Of a DNA stretch of 19,588 nucleotides, positions 8,001 to 14,701 are shown in pieces. Location: NCBI GenBank assembly GCA_024998705.1, contig JACOEF010000323.1:1-19588 (forward strand), in the 5' to 3' direction. The notes beneath the pieces were generated by a model. The model searched no databases, had not been told where the DNA came from, and worked only from the letters and a program-made list of their open reading frames with translations. The translations under genes and the position numbers were made by a program. Numbering within the stretch: the first letter of the stretch is position 1; the number at the start of each line of letters is the position of its first letter. This DNA comes from Nitrospira sp. GTDB lineage: Bacteria; Nitrospirota; Nitrospiria; Nitrospirales; Nitrospiraceae.

Positions 8001-9761
8001 TATGGACCGACCGAGACCACGATTTGGTCGACGTTGGAGCGGGTGCGTACCGCCGAACGCACGATCTCTCTCGGACGCCCTATTGCCAATACTCACGTCT
8101 ACGTCTTGGATCTGAATCGAGTGCCGGTTCCGGTGGGGATTCCGGGCGAATTGTATATCGGCGGGATGGGGTTGGCGCGCGGATACCGAGGGGCGCCGCA
8201 GTTGACAGCCGAGCGTTTTGTCCCGAGTCCCTTCCGAGCGGGTGAGCGGCTGTATCGTACGGGCGACCAGGTCAAGTGGTTGGCGGACGGACGGCTCGAC
8301 TATGTCGGCCGAATCGACTATCAGGTCAAGCTGCGCGGGTTCCGGATCGAACTCGGAGAGATCGAAACGTTGCTGACGGATGATCCGACCGTCAGGCAGG
8401 CGGTCGTCATCGTGCGAGAAGATGTGCCGGGCGACAAACGGCTGGTCGGCTATGTGCTGGCGAGAGAGGGCCGCAGCTGCGATCCGCAGGCCCTGCGGCG
8501 TGCCCTGCGGGACATGGTGCCGGACTACATGGTGCCGGCCGCGATCGTGCCGCTGGAGACATTTCCCCTGACGCCGAACGGGAAGGTGGATCGCAGTGCC
8601 TTACCCGCACCGTCGGCGGAGCCGGTGCATGACAGCGCTCAGGCGATTGAGCCTAGGACACGAGTGGAATTGCAGTTGGTGGCGATCTGGGAGCAGGTTC
8701 TGGGAATTGCGCCTATCGGCGTGCGAGACAATTTCTTCGCCCTGGGCGGATATTCGTTGCTGGCGCTGCGAATGTTCAGCGCCATCGAGCAGACCGTCGG
8801 CATCCGCCTGCCGATGGCGATGCTGTTCCAGGCGCCGACGATCGAACAGTTGGCGGCTGTCCTGGCCGATGAGGGGTGTACGGTGCGCTGGCGGTCGTTG
8901 GTTGCCATTCAACCCGAGGGGAAGAATCCTCCATTCTTTGCCGTGCCAGGGGTCGGCGGGAATGTGCTCGTCTTTGCCCGCCTGGCCAGGCTGCTCGGGG
9001 ACGCCCAGCCGTTTTATGGACTGCAGGCTCGAGGTCTCGATGGCAAAGAGAAACCGTTCATGCGTGTGGAGGAGATGGCCGCGCACTACATCGAGGAAAT
9101 CCGGTCGGTGCAGCCGCACGGACCGTACCTCATCGGTGGCACGTGCACAGGCGGGCTGGCAGCGTATGAGATCGCCCAACAACTCACGGCCCAAGGGGAG
9201 CAGGTGATTCTGGCGGTCATGGAATCCTGGCATCCGCGATCCTACCTGACCCACTGGAGTCGGCCGCCCTATTTGCTATGGCCGATCCTGTTTGTGTGGA
9301 TGAAAATTACAACGTACCTTCGTCTCATGCGACGACTGCCGGCCCGTGAGTGGCTATCATTCTGGAGGGGGAAGTTGAAACGGCTCTGGAAGCTCATGCA
9401 CCATACCGACGCGGCCGAACATCACGATGAGTTTCTGTACAAGGACCAAGTGACCTACGCCACTTTCCACGCGGTGGCGCGGTATGATCTGAACCCGTTT
9501 CACGGGCAGGTGTTGAACGTGGTCGCCTCCAAACATCCGCTGACGAATTCGAGTGAGGATACGCGGTTGGTTTTCGGCGAGGCTGCGGTGGGAATGAGCC
9601 GCACGATCTATCTGCCGGCCGAAGATTCGGGGCGGTTATTTGTCGCGCCGCACGTACAGGAGTTGGCGCACCAGCTCAAGGTGTTCTGGGAGGATACCTT
9701 GCCGGTGCTCCGCAACAAGTCGAATGAGCAGGATAAGGGGCCTTCCTCAAGAGCCGCCTAA
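5085..9761 (+). CDS. NRPS fragment: end of first adenylation domain, PCP, C-A-PCP module, thioesterase
   Basis: The frame is open from 5013. The TTG at 5085 is only the Leu of adenylation motif A7 (TGDLVRW), not a credible start, so this 1558-residue stretch needs the upstream part. Order: A8 to A10 of the first adenylation domain (NGKVDR near 104); PCP with LGGHSLLA (Ser166); condensation domain 227-665 with HHIISDQ (361-367, Gln replacing the usual Gly); adenylation domain 686-1175 with FTSGSTGQPKG and NVYGPTETT, and pocket residues D,I,L,Q,L,G,V,I,W that resemble the known glycine code; PCP with LGGYSLLA (Ser1224); thioesterase 1270-1540 with GGTCTGG (Cys1354 as nucleophile) and probable catalytic His1523. 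A hydrophobic then basic stretch (about 1390-1437) lies in the lid region of the thioesterase. Motif A2 of the second adenylation domain reads LPLVPGLP, lacking the usual Asp. Confidence 0.9.
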   Translation: MVRWRPDGQLDYRGRVDRQVKIRGYRIELEEIEAVLNRHSDLERAVVEVREDQPGDKRIVAFMVPRPQNRLGLVQLREQLRGQLPAHMIPSAFVEMKSLPLTVNGKVDRAALRVATDSRASKVDLTSEFLAPRSSTEQELADIWGEILHVKDVGVHDNFFELGGHSLLATQLVSRVQALFRVVLPLRQVFERPTIATLADVITQAQTGGRPQPTHSGQGLTKAVGEGPLPLSFAQERMWFLYQLSPTGAAYNIPASVRLHGPLNREALRWSVTELVRRHDSLRTTFATVDGQARQIIHASLDPHWVEEDLRGLPREMREARALALATAEARAPVNLELGPLLRILLVQLGEEDHVLVVSTHHIISDQWSYGVIARELVKCYNTFCGGKPAPIQPDLPIQYADFAQWQRTWLTGPVLEEQLAHWKGKLADLPVLTLPADRPRLPIHSFKGDQVSLDLSWALVNRLKQLSVREGVTLYMVFLAGFFGLLHRLTQQRDLVIGTPIANRNRLEIEDLIGTFVNTLVLRTDVTGELTFRELLGKVRDLSLDAYAHQDIPFEKLVEELRPDRSQGGLPLVQVLFNFANTPFARTEFQHLSWTPYEVSRGAAQLDLGLSIDPLASRKAYLEFNTDLFDRTSAERGLAEYRQFMESIAEHPEERIVRVAILTEQEQHRMLREWNATERSVEREVCFPQLFEAQVGRNPDAIAVVFEGTELSYAELNRRANRLAHHLREQGVGPDVVVPVFLERSLELLISLLAVMKAGGAYLPLVPGLPIRRLAAMIEASHAAVLVTDSTLLGGLPQHQLRVVCLDREAEFLVRYPEDNPVPLARPDHLVYVLFTSGSTGQPKGVEIEHRALVNFLRSMEREPGIGSRDVLLALTPLSFDIAGLELYLPLLVGARIILASRTEAMEGAWLQRELDRGTVTVMQATPATWRMVLQSGWRGGRVVKVLCGGEALPRELAQELLTRAASVWNVYGPTETTIWSTLERVRTAERTISLGRPIANTHVYVLDLNRVPVPVGIPGELYIGGMGLARGYRGAPQLTAERFVPSPFRAGERLYRTGDQVKWLADGRLDYVGRIDYQVKLRGFRIELGEIETLLTDDPTVRQAVVIVREDVPGDKRLVGYVLAREGRSCDPQALRRALRDMVPDYMVPAAIVPLETFPLTPNGKVDRSALPAPSAEPVHDSAQAIEPRTRVELQLVAIWEQVLGIAPIGVRDNFFALGGYSLLALRMFSAIEQTVGIRLPMAMLFQAPTIEQLAAVLADEGCTVRWRSLVAIQPEGKNPPFFAVPGVGGNVLVFARLARLLGDAQPFYGLQARGLDGKEKPFMRVEEMAAHYIEEIRSVQPHGPYLIGGTCTGGLAAYEIAQQLTAQGEQVILAVMESWHPRSYLTHWSRPPYLLWPILFVWMKITTYLRLMRRLPAREWLSFWRGKLKRLWKLMHHTDAAEHHDEFLYKDQVTYATFHAVARYDLNPFHGQVLNVVASKHPLTNSSEDTRLVFGEAAVGMSRTIYLPAEDSGRLFVAPHVQELAHQLKVFWEDTLPVLRNKSNEQDKGPSSRAA

Positions 9762-9788
9762 GGCGGACGAAACAGCAGTCACTTCACC

Positions 9789-11486
9789 ATGATAAAAATG
9801 TACCGGTTCCTCCTGTTCCTGTTACGCGGCGCCAGAACCATGATGGTGTTGATGGTTTTGACCGGTTTGTTGGCCGGCCTTTCGAGCGTGGGGTTGCTCG
9901 CCGTCATCAACAAACTCATCAACGGAGCCGGGGCGACCTCCGAGCTGTTTGCGCTGGCCTTCATCGGGTTGGCGGTCCTGAAAGTCCTGTCGAACTACCT
10001 TTCTCAATTGTTGCTCGTCACCTTCGCACAGAAAACGATCCTGAACCTCGGGATGGATCTCTGTTGGAAAGTGGTCCGTGCTCCCTATCGCACATTGGAA
10101 CGGCGCGGCGCGCATGAAATTTTGGCGACTCTGACAGAGGACACCAATGCCATGGCCTGGGCAGTCAATGGCTTGCCTGGTTTGGCGATCAATGTCGCCA
10201 TCCTGGCGGGTTGTTCGCTCTATCTCGCGTGGCTCTCCTGGCAGGCGTTTCTCGGCGTGGTTCTCTTGGCAGTATTCGGGTTGCTGGGATATCGGCACCT
10301 CTATAACCGGGTGCTCCGGTCGTCGCTGGCGGTGCGTGATGCGAAAGGGGCCCTCTTTGAGCATTTTCGCAGTCTGACGGAGGGGATGAAGGAGTTGATG
10401 TTGCATCGTGGACGTCGTGAAACGTTCGTCGATTCGGATATCCGGCAGGCAGCCGAAGCGCTGCGCCATTACAATCTGGTGACGACGAAGCAGTACCTCA
10501 CCACCGATTCCTGGACGCAAGTGCTCTTCTACGGATTGATCGGCGTGATTCTCCTTCTGTTTCCCAGGATGTTCTCGTTGGCCGGCGAGTCTCTGACGGG
10601 TTATGCCTTCGCCATGCTGTATATGATCGGCCCCATGTGGGGTTTGCTCGGAATGGTGCCTACCCTGAGTCGTGGGCAGGTGGCGCTGGAGAAGATCGAA
10701 TCATTAGGGCTCGCGTTGGATGAGGGCAGTCGAGAGGGAGGGGCTGAGCGTCCGGTCACGGCTGGCACACACACACTGGAATTTTCGAAGGCGATCTTTT
10801 CGTACGACTCCAAGGGTGAGGATGAACGGTCGTTCAGCCTCGGGCCGTTGGATGTGACGATCAAGACCGGAGAACTGGTGTTCATTATCGGCGGAAACGG
10901 GAGCGGGAAATCGACCTTTGTGAAAGTGCTGACGGGATTGTATCTTCCCCAACAGGGAGCGGTGTCGCTCAACGGCGAAATGATTGTGTCCGCTACCCAG
11001 GACTGGTACCGGCAGCATTTTGCGGCGGTGTTTTCCGATTTCTATCTCTTTAAGAAACTGTTGGGGCTGGATCCGGCCTTGATTGAGCGCCAGGCGGAGG
11101 GCTGGCTGAAGACACTCCGGATTCAACACAAGGTGACGATCCAGGAGGGTGAGTACTCCACGATCAATCTGTCGCAGGGGCAGCGAAAACGCCTGGCGCT
11201 GGTCACGGCCATGTTGGAAGATCGACCCTTTTATGTGTTCGACGAGTGGGCGGCCGATCAGGATCCTCAATACAAGGAAGTCTTCTACGGGGAGCTGTTG
11301 CCTGAGTTGCGGGCGCGAGGGAAAGGCGTTATCGTGGTGACCCACGACGACCGGTATTTCCATGTGGGTGACCGTGTATTAAAACTGGAAGAAGGCAAGA
11401 TCGTAGAGTCTCCGAAAGGGACTACTGCCGGTGACATGCGCCGAACGGCTCCGATGTTAAAGCCGGTGATCCGCACCTCAGCCTAA
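9789..11486 (+). CDS. cyclic peptide/siderophore-type ABC exporter (PvdE/SyrD/YojI family)
   Basis: A 565-residue half-transporter with fused membrane and ATPase domains, which would act as a homodimer in the inner membrane. About six hydrophobic segments fill residues 5-295 (for example 18-42, 54-78, 130-166, 246-258, 268-290). The ATPase domain has Walker A GGNGSGKST (368-376), signature LSQGQ (461-465), Walker B FYVFDEW (481-487) followed by AADQDP, and THD (518-520). The DEWAADQDP form is characteristic of the PvdE/SyrD group that exports nonribosomal peptides or their precursors to the periplasm. It begins 27 bases after the synthetase stop and is surely in the same operon, so its cargo is most likely the acyl-dipeptide. 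There is no strong ribosome binding site. Met4 (9798) is an alternative start. Confidence 0.93.
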   Translation: MIKMYRFLLFLLRGARTMMVLMVLTGLLAGLSSVGLLAVINKLINGAGATSELFALAFIGLAVLKVLSNYLSQLLLVTFAQKTILNLGMDLCWKVVRAPYRTLERRGAHEILATLTEDTNAMAWAVNGLPGLAINVAILAGCSLYLAWLSWQAFLGVVLLAVFGLLGYRHLYNRVLRSSLAVRDAKGALFEHFRSLTEGMKELMLHRGRRETFVDSDIRQAAEALRHYNLVTTKQYLTTDSWTQVLFYGLIGVILLLFPRMFSLAGESLTGYAFAMLYMIGPMWGLLGMVPTLSRGQVALEKIESLGLALDEGSREGGAERPVTAGTHTLEFSKAIFSYDSKGEDERSFSLGPLDVTIKTGELVFIIGGNGSGKSTFVKVLTGLYLPQQGAVSLNGEMIVSATQDWYRQHFAAVFSDFYLFKKLLGLDPALIERQAEGWLKTLRIQHKVTIQEGEYSTINLSQGQRKRLALVTAMLEDRPFYVFDEWAADQDPQYKEVFYGELLPELRARGKGVIVVTHDDRYFHVGDRVLKLEEGKIVESPKGTTAGDMRRTAPMLKPVIRTSA

Positions 11487-11517
11487 TGCAGCATCGACCC
11501 ATCGTCTGACTCAAACC

Positions 11518-12282
11518 ATGTCCGGTTTGCCGCCTTTCCCCACAGATTCCTTGCCCTCGGCACCGCTCAGTCGGCAGGAGGTGCATGTGTGGTTCTGCGA
11601 TCTGGTCCTGCACGAGGGGGACCGGTCGGCCCTGGCTTCGCTACTTTCGGTCGATGAACAGGCGCGTGCAGCACGATTTGCCTTCGAACGGGATCGCCAT
11701 CGATTCATCACGTCGCATGGTCTGCTGAGAACGATTCTGGCACGGTATGTCGGGGGAGCAGCCTCACAGATCGAATTTTCAGCCGGAGCACAGGGAAAGC
11801 CGGCTCTAAGCGGTCGGTCTTGTGCCGCCGAGGACATTCAGTTCAGTCTGTCTCATTCAGGGGCGTATGCGCTGGGGGCGGTGGCGGCCGGTCGGGCCGT
11901 CGGTGTGGATGTGGAGGTATGCAGGCCGGGCGTGGATGCCCTTCAACTTGCCGAGCGGTTTTTTGCGGCAGGGGAATCACAACAGATTGCTCAGGCACGG
12001 GGTGATGCGCAGTCGAGACTGTTCTATCGATACTGGACGGCGAAGGAAGCCTATCTCAAAGGGCGTGGGGTCGGGCTGTCGCTGGGGCTGGATCGATTTG
12101 AAATTCTGTTCGATGGGCGGTCGCCGCGTGCTCAGGTCCGCGTAGCCGACTCCGGCGCTCTCGATACGAACTGGGAGGTGCAGTCCCTCTCGCTGGGCGA
12201 TCAAGTATCGGGAGCCTTGGCCGTTGAAGGGGATGCCTGGCAAACCAGCACGTTTGCTTCGGGGCATTCTCTCCTTCGCTAG
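11518..12282 (+). CDS. Sfp-type 4'-phosphopantetheinyl transferase
   Basis: A 254-residue protein that would transfer phosphopantetheine from coenzyme A to the serine of carrier domains, here the ACP and two PCPs of the synthetase just upstream. The motifs expected of the Sfp/AcpT family are present: QGKP (92-95), FSLSHS (109-114), GVDVE (129-133, Mg2+ ligands) and WTAKEAYLKGRG (173-184). Length matches the Sfp group (about 220-260). It starts 31 bases after the exporter stop, so it is the third gene of the operon. The start is the ATG at 11518, with no obvious Shine-Dalgarno sequence. Its last four bases overlap the convergent TadA gene. The frame is intact, unlike that of its presumed substrate. 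Confidence 0.93.
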   Translation: MSGLPPFPTDSLPSAPLSRQEVHVWFCDLVLHEGDRSALASLLSVDEQARAARFAFERDRHRFITSHGLLRTILARYVGGAASQIEFSAGAQGKPALSGRSCAAEDIQFSLSHSGAYALGAVAAGRAVGVDVEVCRPGVDALQLAERFFAAGESQQIAQARGDAQSRLFYRYWTAKEAYLKGRGVGLSLGLDRFEILFDGRSPRAQVRVADSGALDTNWEVQSLSLGDQVSGALAVEGDAWQTSTFASGHSLLR

Positions 12283-12767
12283 GCTGTCTCTCGCCTGGCA
12301 GCGTCTTTTCTCAGCTGTCGAAAGAATTCCTGCAAGAGCGACTGACTTTCCTCGGCACAGACCCCTCCGATGACCTCCACGCGGTGGTTCAGCTGCGGCT
12401 CAGGAGGAATATTCATGATGGATCCGCAGGCGCCGGCTTTGGGGTCGGTGGCAGCAAACACGAGCCGTGGTATGCGCGCGAGCACGATGGCGCCGATACA
12501 CATGGTGCAGGGTTCCAGGGTGACATAGAGGGTGGTGTCGATCAGCCGCCAGCTGCCTGTCCGACGGGCTGCGTCCTGAATCACCAGCACCTCCGCATGG
12601 GCCGTGGGGTCTTGCTTGGTTTCTCGGAGATTGTGGGCGCGCGCGATCACGATGCCGTCATGTACCAACAGTGCGGCGATCGGGACTTCACCGATGAGCG
12701 GGGCTGCACGCGCGAGCATCAGGACTTGCTGCATGAAGCTGATATCGCGATCGTTGAGGGAGGGCAT
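12279..12767 (-). CDS. tadA: tRNA-specific adenosine deaminase TadA
   Basis: A 162-residue zinc-dependent deaminase that converts the wobble adenosine of tRNA-Arg(ACG) to inosine. The zinc site is HAE (57-59, with the proton-shuttling Glu59) and PCTMC (86-90, Cys87 and Cys90). The flanking DPTAHAE and LYVTLEPC, and the following DPKAGACGSIMNI and NHRVEVIGG, follow E. coli TadA closely, which favours TadA over guanine or cytidine deaminases. Length matches the family (about 150-170). It runs convergently into the PPTase and ends inside that gene's last codons. The 129 bases between its start and the anti-sigma gene upstream probably hold its promoter, although I see no strong match. Confidence 0.93.
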   Translation of the reverse strand: MPSLNDRDISFMQQVLMLARAAPLIGEVPIAALLVHDGIVIARAHNLRETKQDPTAHAEVLVIQDAARRTGSWRLIDTTLYVTLEPCTMCIGAIVLARIPRLVFAATDPKAGACGSIMNIPPEPQLNHRVEVIGGVCAEESQSLLQEFFRQLRKDAARRETA

Positions 12768-12896
12768 GGTGTCGTCGGTCGATTCGGGTGATGAGCAGGG
12801 AGATCCGACAGTCGGCCACGTAAGGGTATGCTAACACGCTTGCTGTTTGAAAGGGGATCGACGCAAGACAGGCGGCAGGTCGATTTCAGCGGCCGG

Positions 12897-13913
12897 TTAG
12901 TTTTGCCCGATCAAATAGAGTGCACCCGTTGGCTCGGGGAGTCCGCCGTCGGGCTCCACGGTGACGGCGAATTTCTTCATTCGTGAGAACTCGGTCAGAT
13001 TCTTGATATACCGGCGGGCCTTGAGGCCGGCATCGAGTCCGAACACACTCACGCTCACCGGTTTGTCGTCGATGGCCCAGAGTTGATACACCTTGCCGCT
13101 CGGCAAGGCCGGTAGATTATAGGCATAGAGCCAGGCCTTTTCGGTTGCCGGGTCGAACAGAAGAAAGGCCCCGGCCGACTTCGCCAATTCTGAACCGACC
13201 AGCGGGACGACTTTCGACGCCGGATTTTTGAACAGCCCGACGAACTCCTCACTTTGCCGGGCAAGTCGCTGGAGCGAAGAATCGTTCTTCGTCAGCTGAG
13301 TATGCGCATCGTCCAGTTCCGCTTCCCGCTGAAGTAACTGGTCCCGTAGATCCGCGATTTCTGTCGTCCGTTGTTCCATGCCCGTTTTCAGGGTAGCGAT
13401 AGTCTGTTCGCGCTGTTGCAGCTCCGACTGGATCGACGCGACGCGGGCGGTCTCTTGTTGTACCGCCGCTTCCAGTTGCCGGATTTCACTCGCCCGCTCG
13501 GTCGTCTGTGTGTAGGAGAGCCAGGCGAAATACCCGCCTCCCAGAACCATGACGGCGGCGGCCAAGCCCATCGCCAGACGGAACGGCAGGGAACGAGCCG
13601 GGGTGATGGGCGGGAAGAGATGGTTCATCCATTCACCCGGCTCCAGGCTCGATCGTGGCGCAGCCTGTTCCGCCTCCGCCGCACCGGGAATCGGCACCGG
13701 CGCCATCATGATCTTGGCTTTGAGCGTATTGGGCGGTGTCGCCGGTGTGAGTCCGAACGGCAGCAGGGAAGCCACGGTTTGATAGTCCTTCAGCGCGGCA
13801 TGGCAGGCTGCGCACCCCGACAGTAAATGCGCTTCGATGGCCTGCCGCTCCGAACGTTCGAGGGCGCCGATCGCATAGAGGGGAACCGCCTCTTCCAGTT
13901 CCTCGTGTGTCAT
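12897..13913 (-). CDS. anti-sigma factor, RskA/anti-sigma-K type, membrane-anchored with coiled coil
   Basis: A 338-residue protein expected to hold the adjacent ECF sigma factor inactive at the inner membrane. The N-terminal cytoplasmic part has an anti-sigma zinc-finger-like pattern, His29-x4-Cys34-x2-Cys37, after EEAVPLYAIGALE, which is typical of RskA-like proteins. One transmembrane segment lies at about 109-133. A Gln/Glu-rich coiled coil follows (about 138-225), and then the C-terminal periplasmic RskA domain with KVYQLWAIDDKP (274-285) and a terminal TGALYLIG. The long coiled coil is larger than in many RskA homologues. Its ATG overlaps the sigma stop by four bases (ATGA), implying translational coupling. 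Confidence 0.9.
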   Translation of the reverse strand: MTHEELEEAVPLYAIGALERSERQAIEAHLLSGCAACHAALKDYQTVASLLPFGLTPATPPNTLKAKIMMAPVPIPGAAEAEQAAPRSSLEPGEWMNHLFPPITPARSLPFRLAMGLAAAVMVLGGGYFAWLSYTQTTERASEIRQLEAAVQQETARVASIQSELQQREQTIATLKTGMEQRTTEIADLRDQLLQREAELDDAHTQLTKNDSSLQRLARQSEEFVGLFKNPASKVVPLVGSELAKSAGAFLLFDPATEKAWLYAYNLPALPSGKVYQLWAIDDKPVSVSVFGLDAGLKARRYIKNLTEFSRMKKFAVTVEPDGGLPEPTGALYLIGQN

Positions 13914-14515
13914 GCCCCCTCACCCTGCGGCAATGTCTGTTGCAACGACGCGCGGAGCTTGGTCATCGCCAGTTTGATGCGCGTCTTCACCGTGCCCAAG
14001 GGCTGGTTCAATTTGGCGGCGATGTCCGTATGGGTCAGGCCTTGGTAGAAGGCCATCTCAATGGCCTGTTGTTGCGGGAGCGGGAGATCGAGAATGGCTT
14101 TCGCCATGAGCTGCCGCAGTTCCGTGTCTTCCTGAGCTTCGTAGGGGTTCGGGCTGACGTCGGGGGTGACGGAGACCAGAGGATGTTCGAACGAATCGGC
14201 CACAGCCTGTTGCCCGTGTGCCGCTCGTGAGCGGAGCCGGTCGATGGCACGACTCCGGGTGAGGGTCACGAGCCAGGCGATCGGGCTGCCGCGACCGACA
14301 TCGTATTTCGCGATTTTTCGCCACACTTCCAGATAGACTTCCTGGAGCAACTCCGCGGCTTCATCACGATCGTTCAAAATGCGGTAGGACAGGGTGAAGA
14401 GCAGGGTGCTGGATTGATCGTACAGTTGCTCGAAGGCCTGTGGATCTCCCTTGGCGACACGGGCCAGGAGTTTGGGATCGATCGTCGATGCAGCTTGTCG
14501 GGAGGCAGCTTCCAT
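13910..14515 (-). CDS. ECF RNA polymerase sigma factor (SigK-like)
   Basis: A group IV sigma factor with region 2 (FEQLYDQSSTLLFTLSYRIL, then DEAAELLQEVYLEVWRKI, about residues 28-68 from the start chosen) and region 4 with the DNA-binding helix-turn-helix (LPLPQQQAIEMAFYQGLTHT, then DIAAKLNQPLGTVKTRI, about 144-180). The acidic linker and pairing with an RskA-like anti-sigma gene point to the SigK group. I chose ATG 14515 (201 residues), which leaves a normal short lead before region 2. The frame stays open to an ATG at 14653 (247 residues), but the extra 46 residues look unlike sigma sequence. ECF genes commonly autoregulate, so the 186 bases before this start may include its own target promoter. 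Confidence 0.93.
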   Translation of the reverse strand: MEAASRQAASTIDPKLLARVAKGDPQAFEQLYDQSSTLLFTLSYRILNDRDEAAELLQEVYLEVWRKIAKYDVGRGSPIAWLVTLTRSRAIDRLRSRAAHGQQAVADSFEHPLVSVTPDVSPNPYEAQEDTELRQLMAKAILDLPLPQQQAIEMAFYQGLTHTDIAAKLNQPLGTVKTRIKLAMTKLRASLQQTLPQGEGA

Positions 14516-14701
14516 GCAGTCGGCCTGGGCGCGGGCACCATTCTCCGGATCAGAATAGGGCACACTATGACACTGTCCGAGAAAAACGACTAATCGGATG
14601 TGAGAATCGGACGATTGAAGCGAAGCAACCGTCAGGGGGAGTGTCGTGATCACATTGAACCGTATGCAGCCGGGACACGACGGTCGGTGATCAGCGCATG
14701 T

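Larger units (their letters stand above)
399..9761 (+). pseudogene. lipopeptide synthetase FAAL-ACP-C-A-PCP-C-A-PCP-TE, interrupted by three in-frame stops
   Basis: Read through its stops, this single frame gives about 3120 codons with an uninterrupted domain order. In through-numbering: FAAL 1-580; ACP with Ser641; condensation domain 700-1145 (HHIAVDG at 829); adenylation domain 1170-1675; PCP Ser1728; second condensation domain 1789-2227; second adenylation domain 2248-2737; PCP Ser2786; thioesterase 2832-3102 (Cys2916). Stops occur at codons 203 (TAA), 498 (TAA) and 1538 (TAG). All three lie inside conserved domains, in the same frame, with family-typical sequence on both sides and no insertion or deletion. 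The expected product is an N-acylated dipeptide. Every core motif that I can check is intact, so decay, if real, is very recent. Sequence error or readthrough remain possible. The four open segments are listed separately. Confidence 0.8.

Noticed and set aside
12768..12896. Promoter for tadA in the gap (TTAGCATAC region on the minus strand)
   Set aside because: A -10-like element is visible, but no acceptable -35 lies at the right distance, so it is not listed as a feature.
14643..14693. Near-repeat GTCGTGATCAC / GTCGGTGATCA upstream of the sigma gene as a regulator binding pair
   Set aside because: Only about ten bases with one insertion; too short to separate from chance without comparison to relatives.
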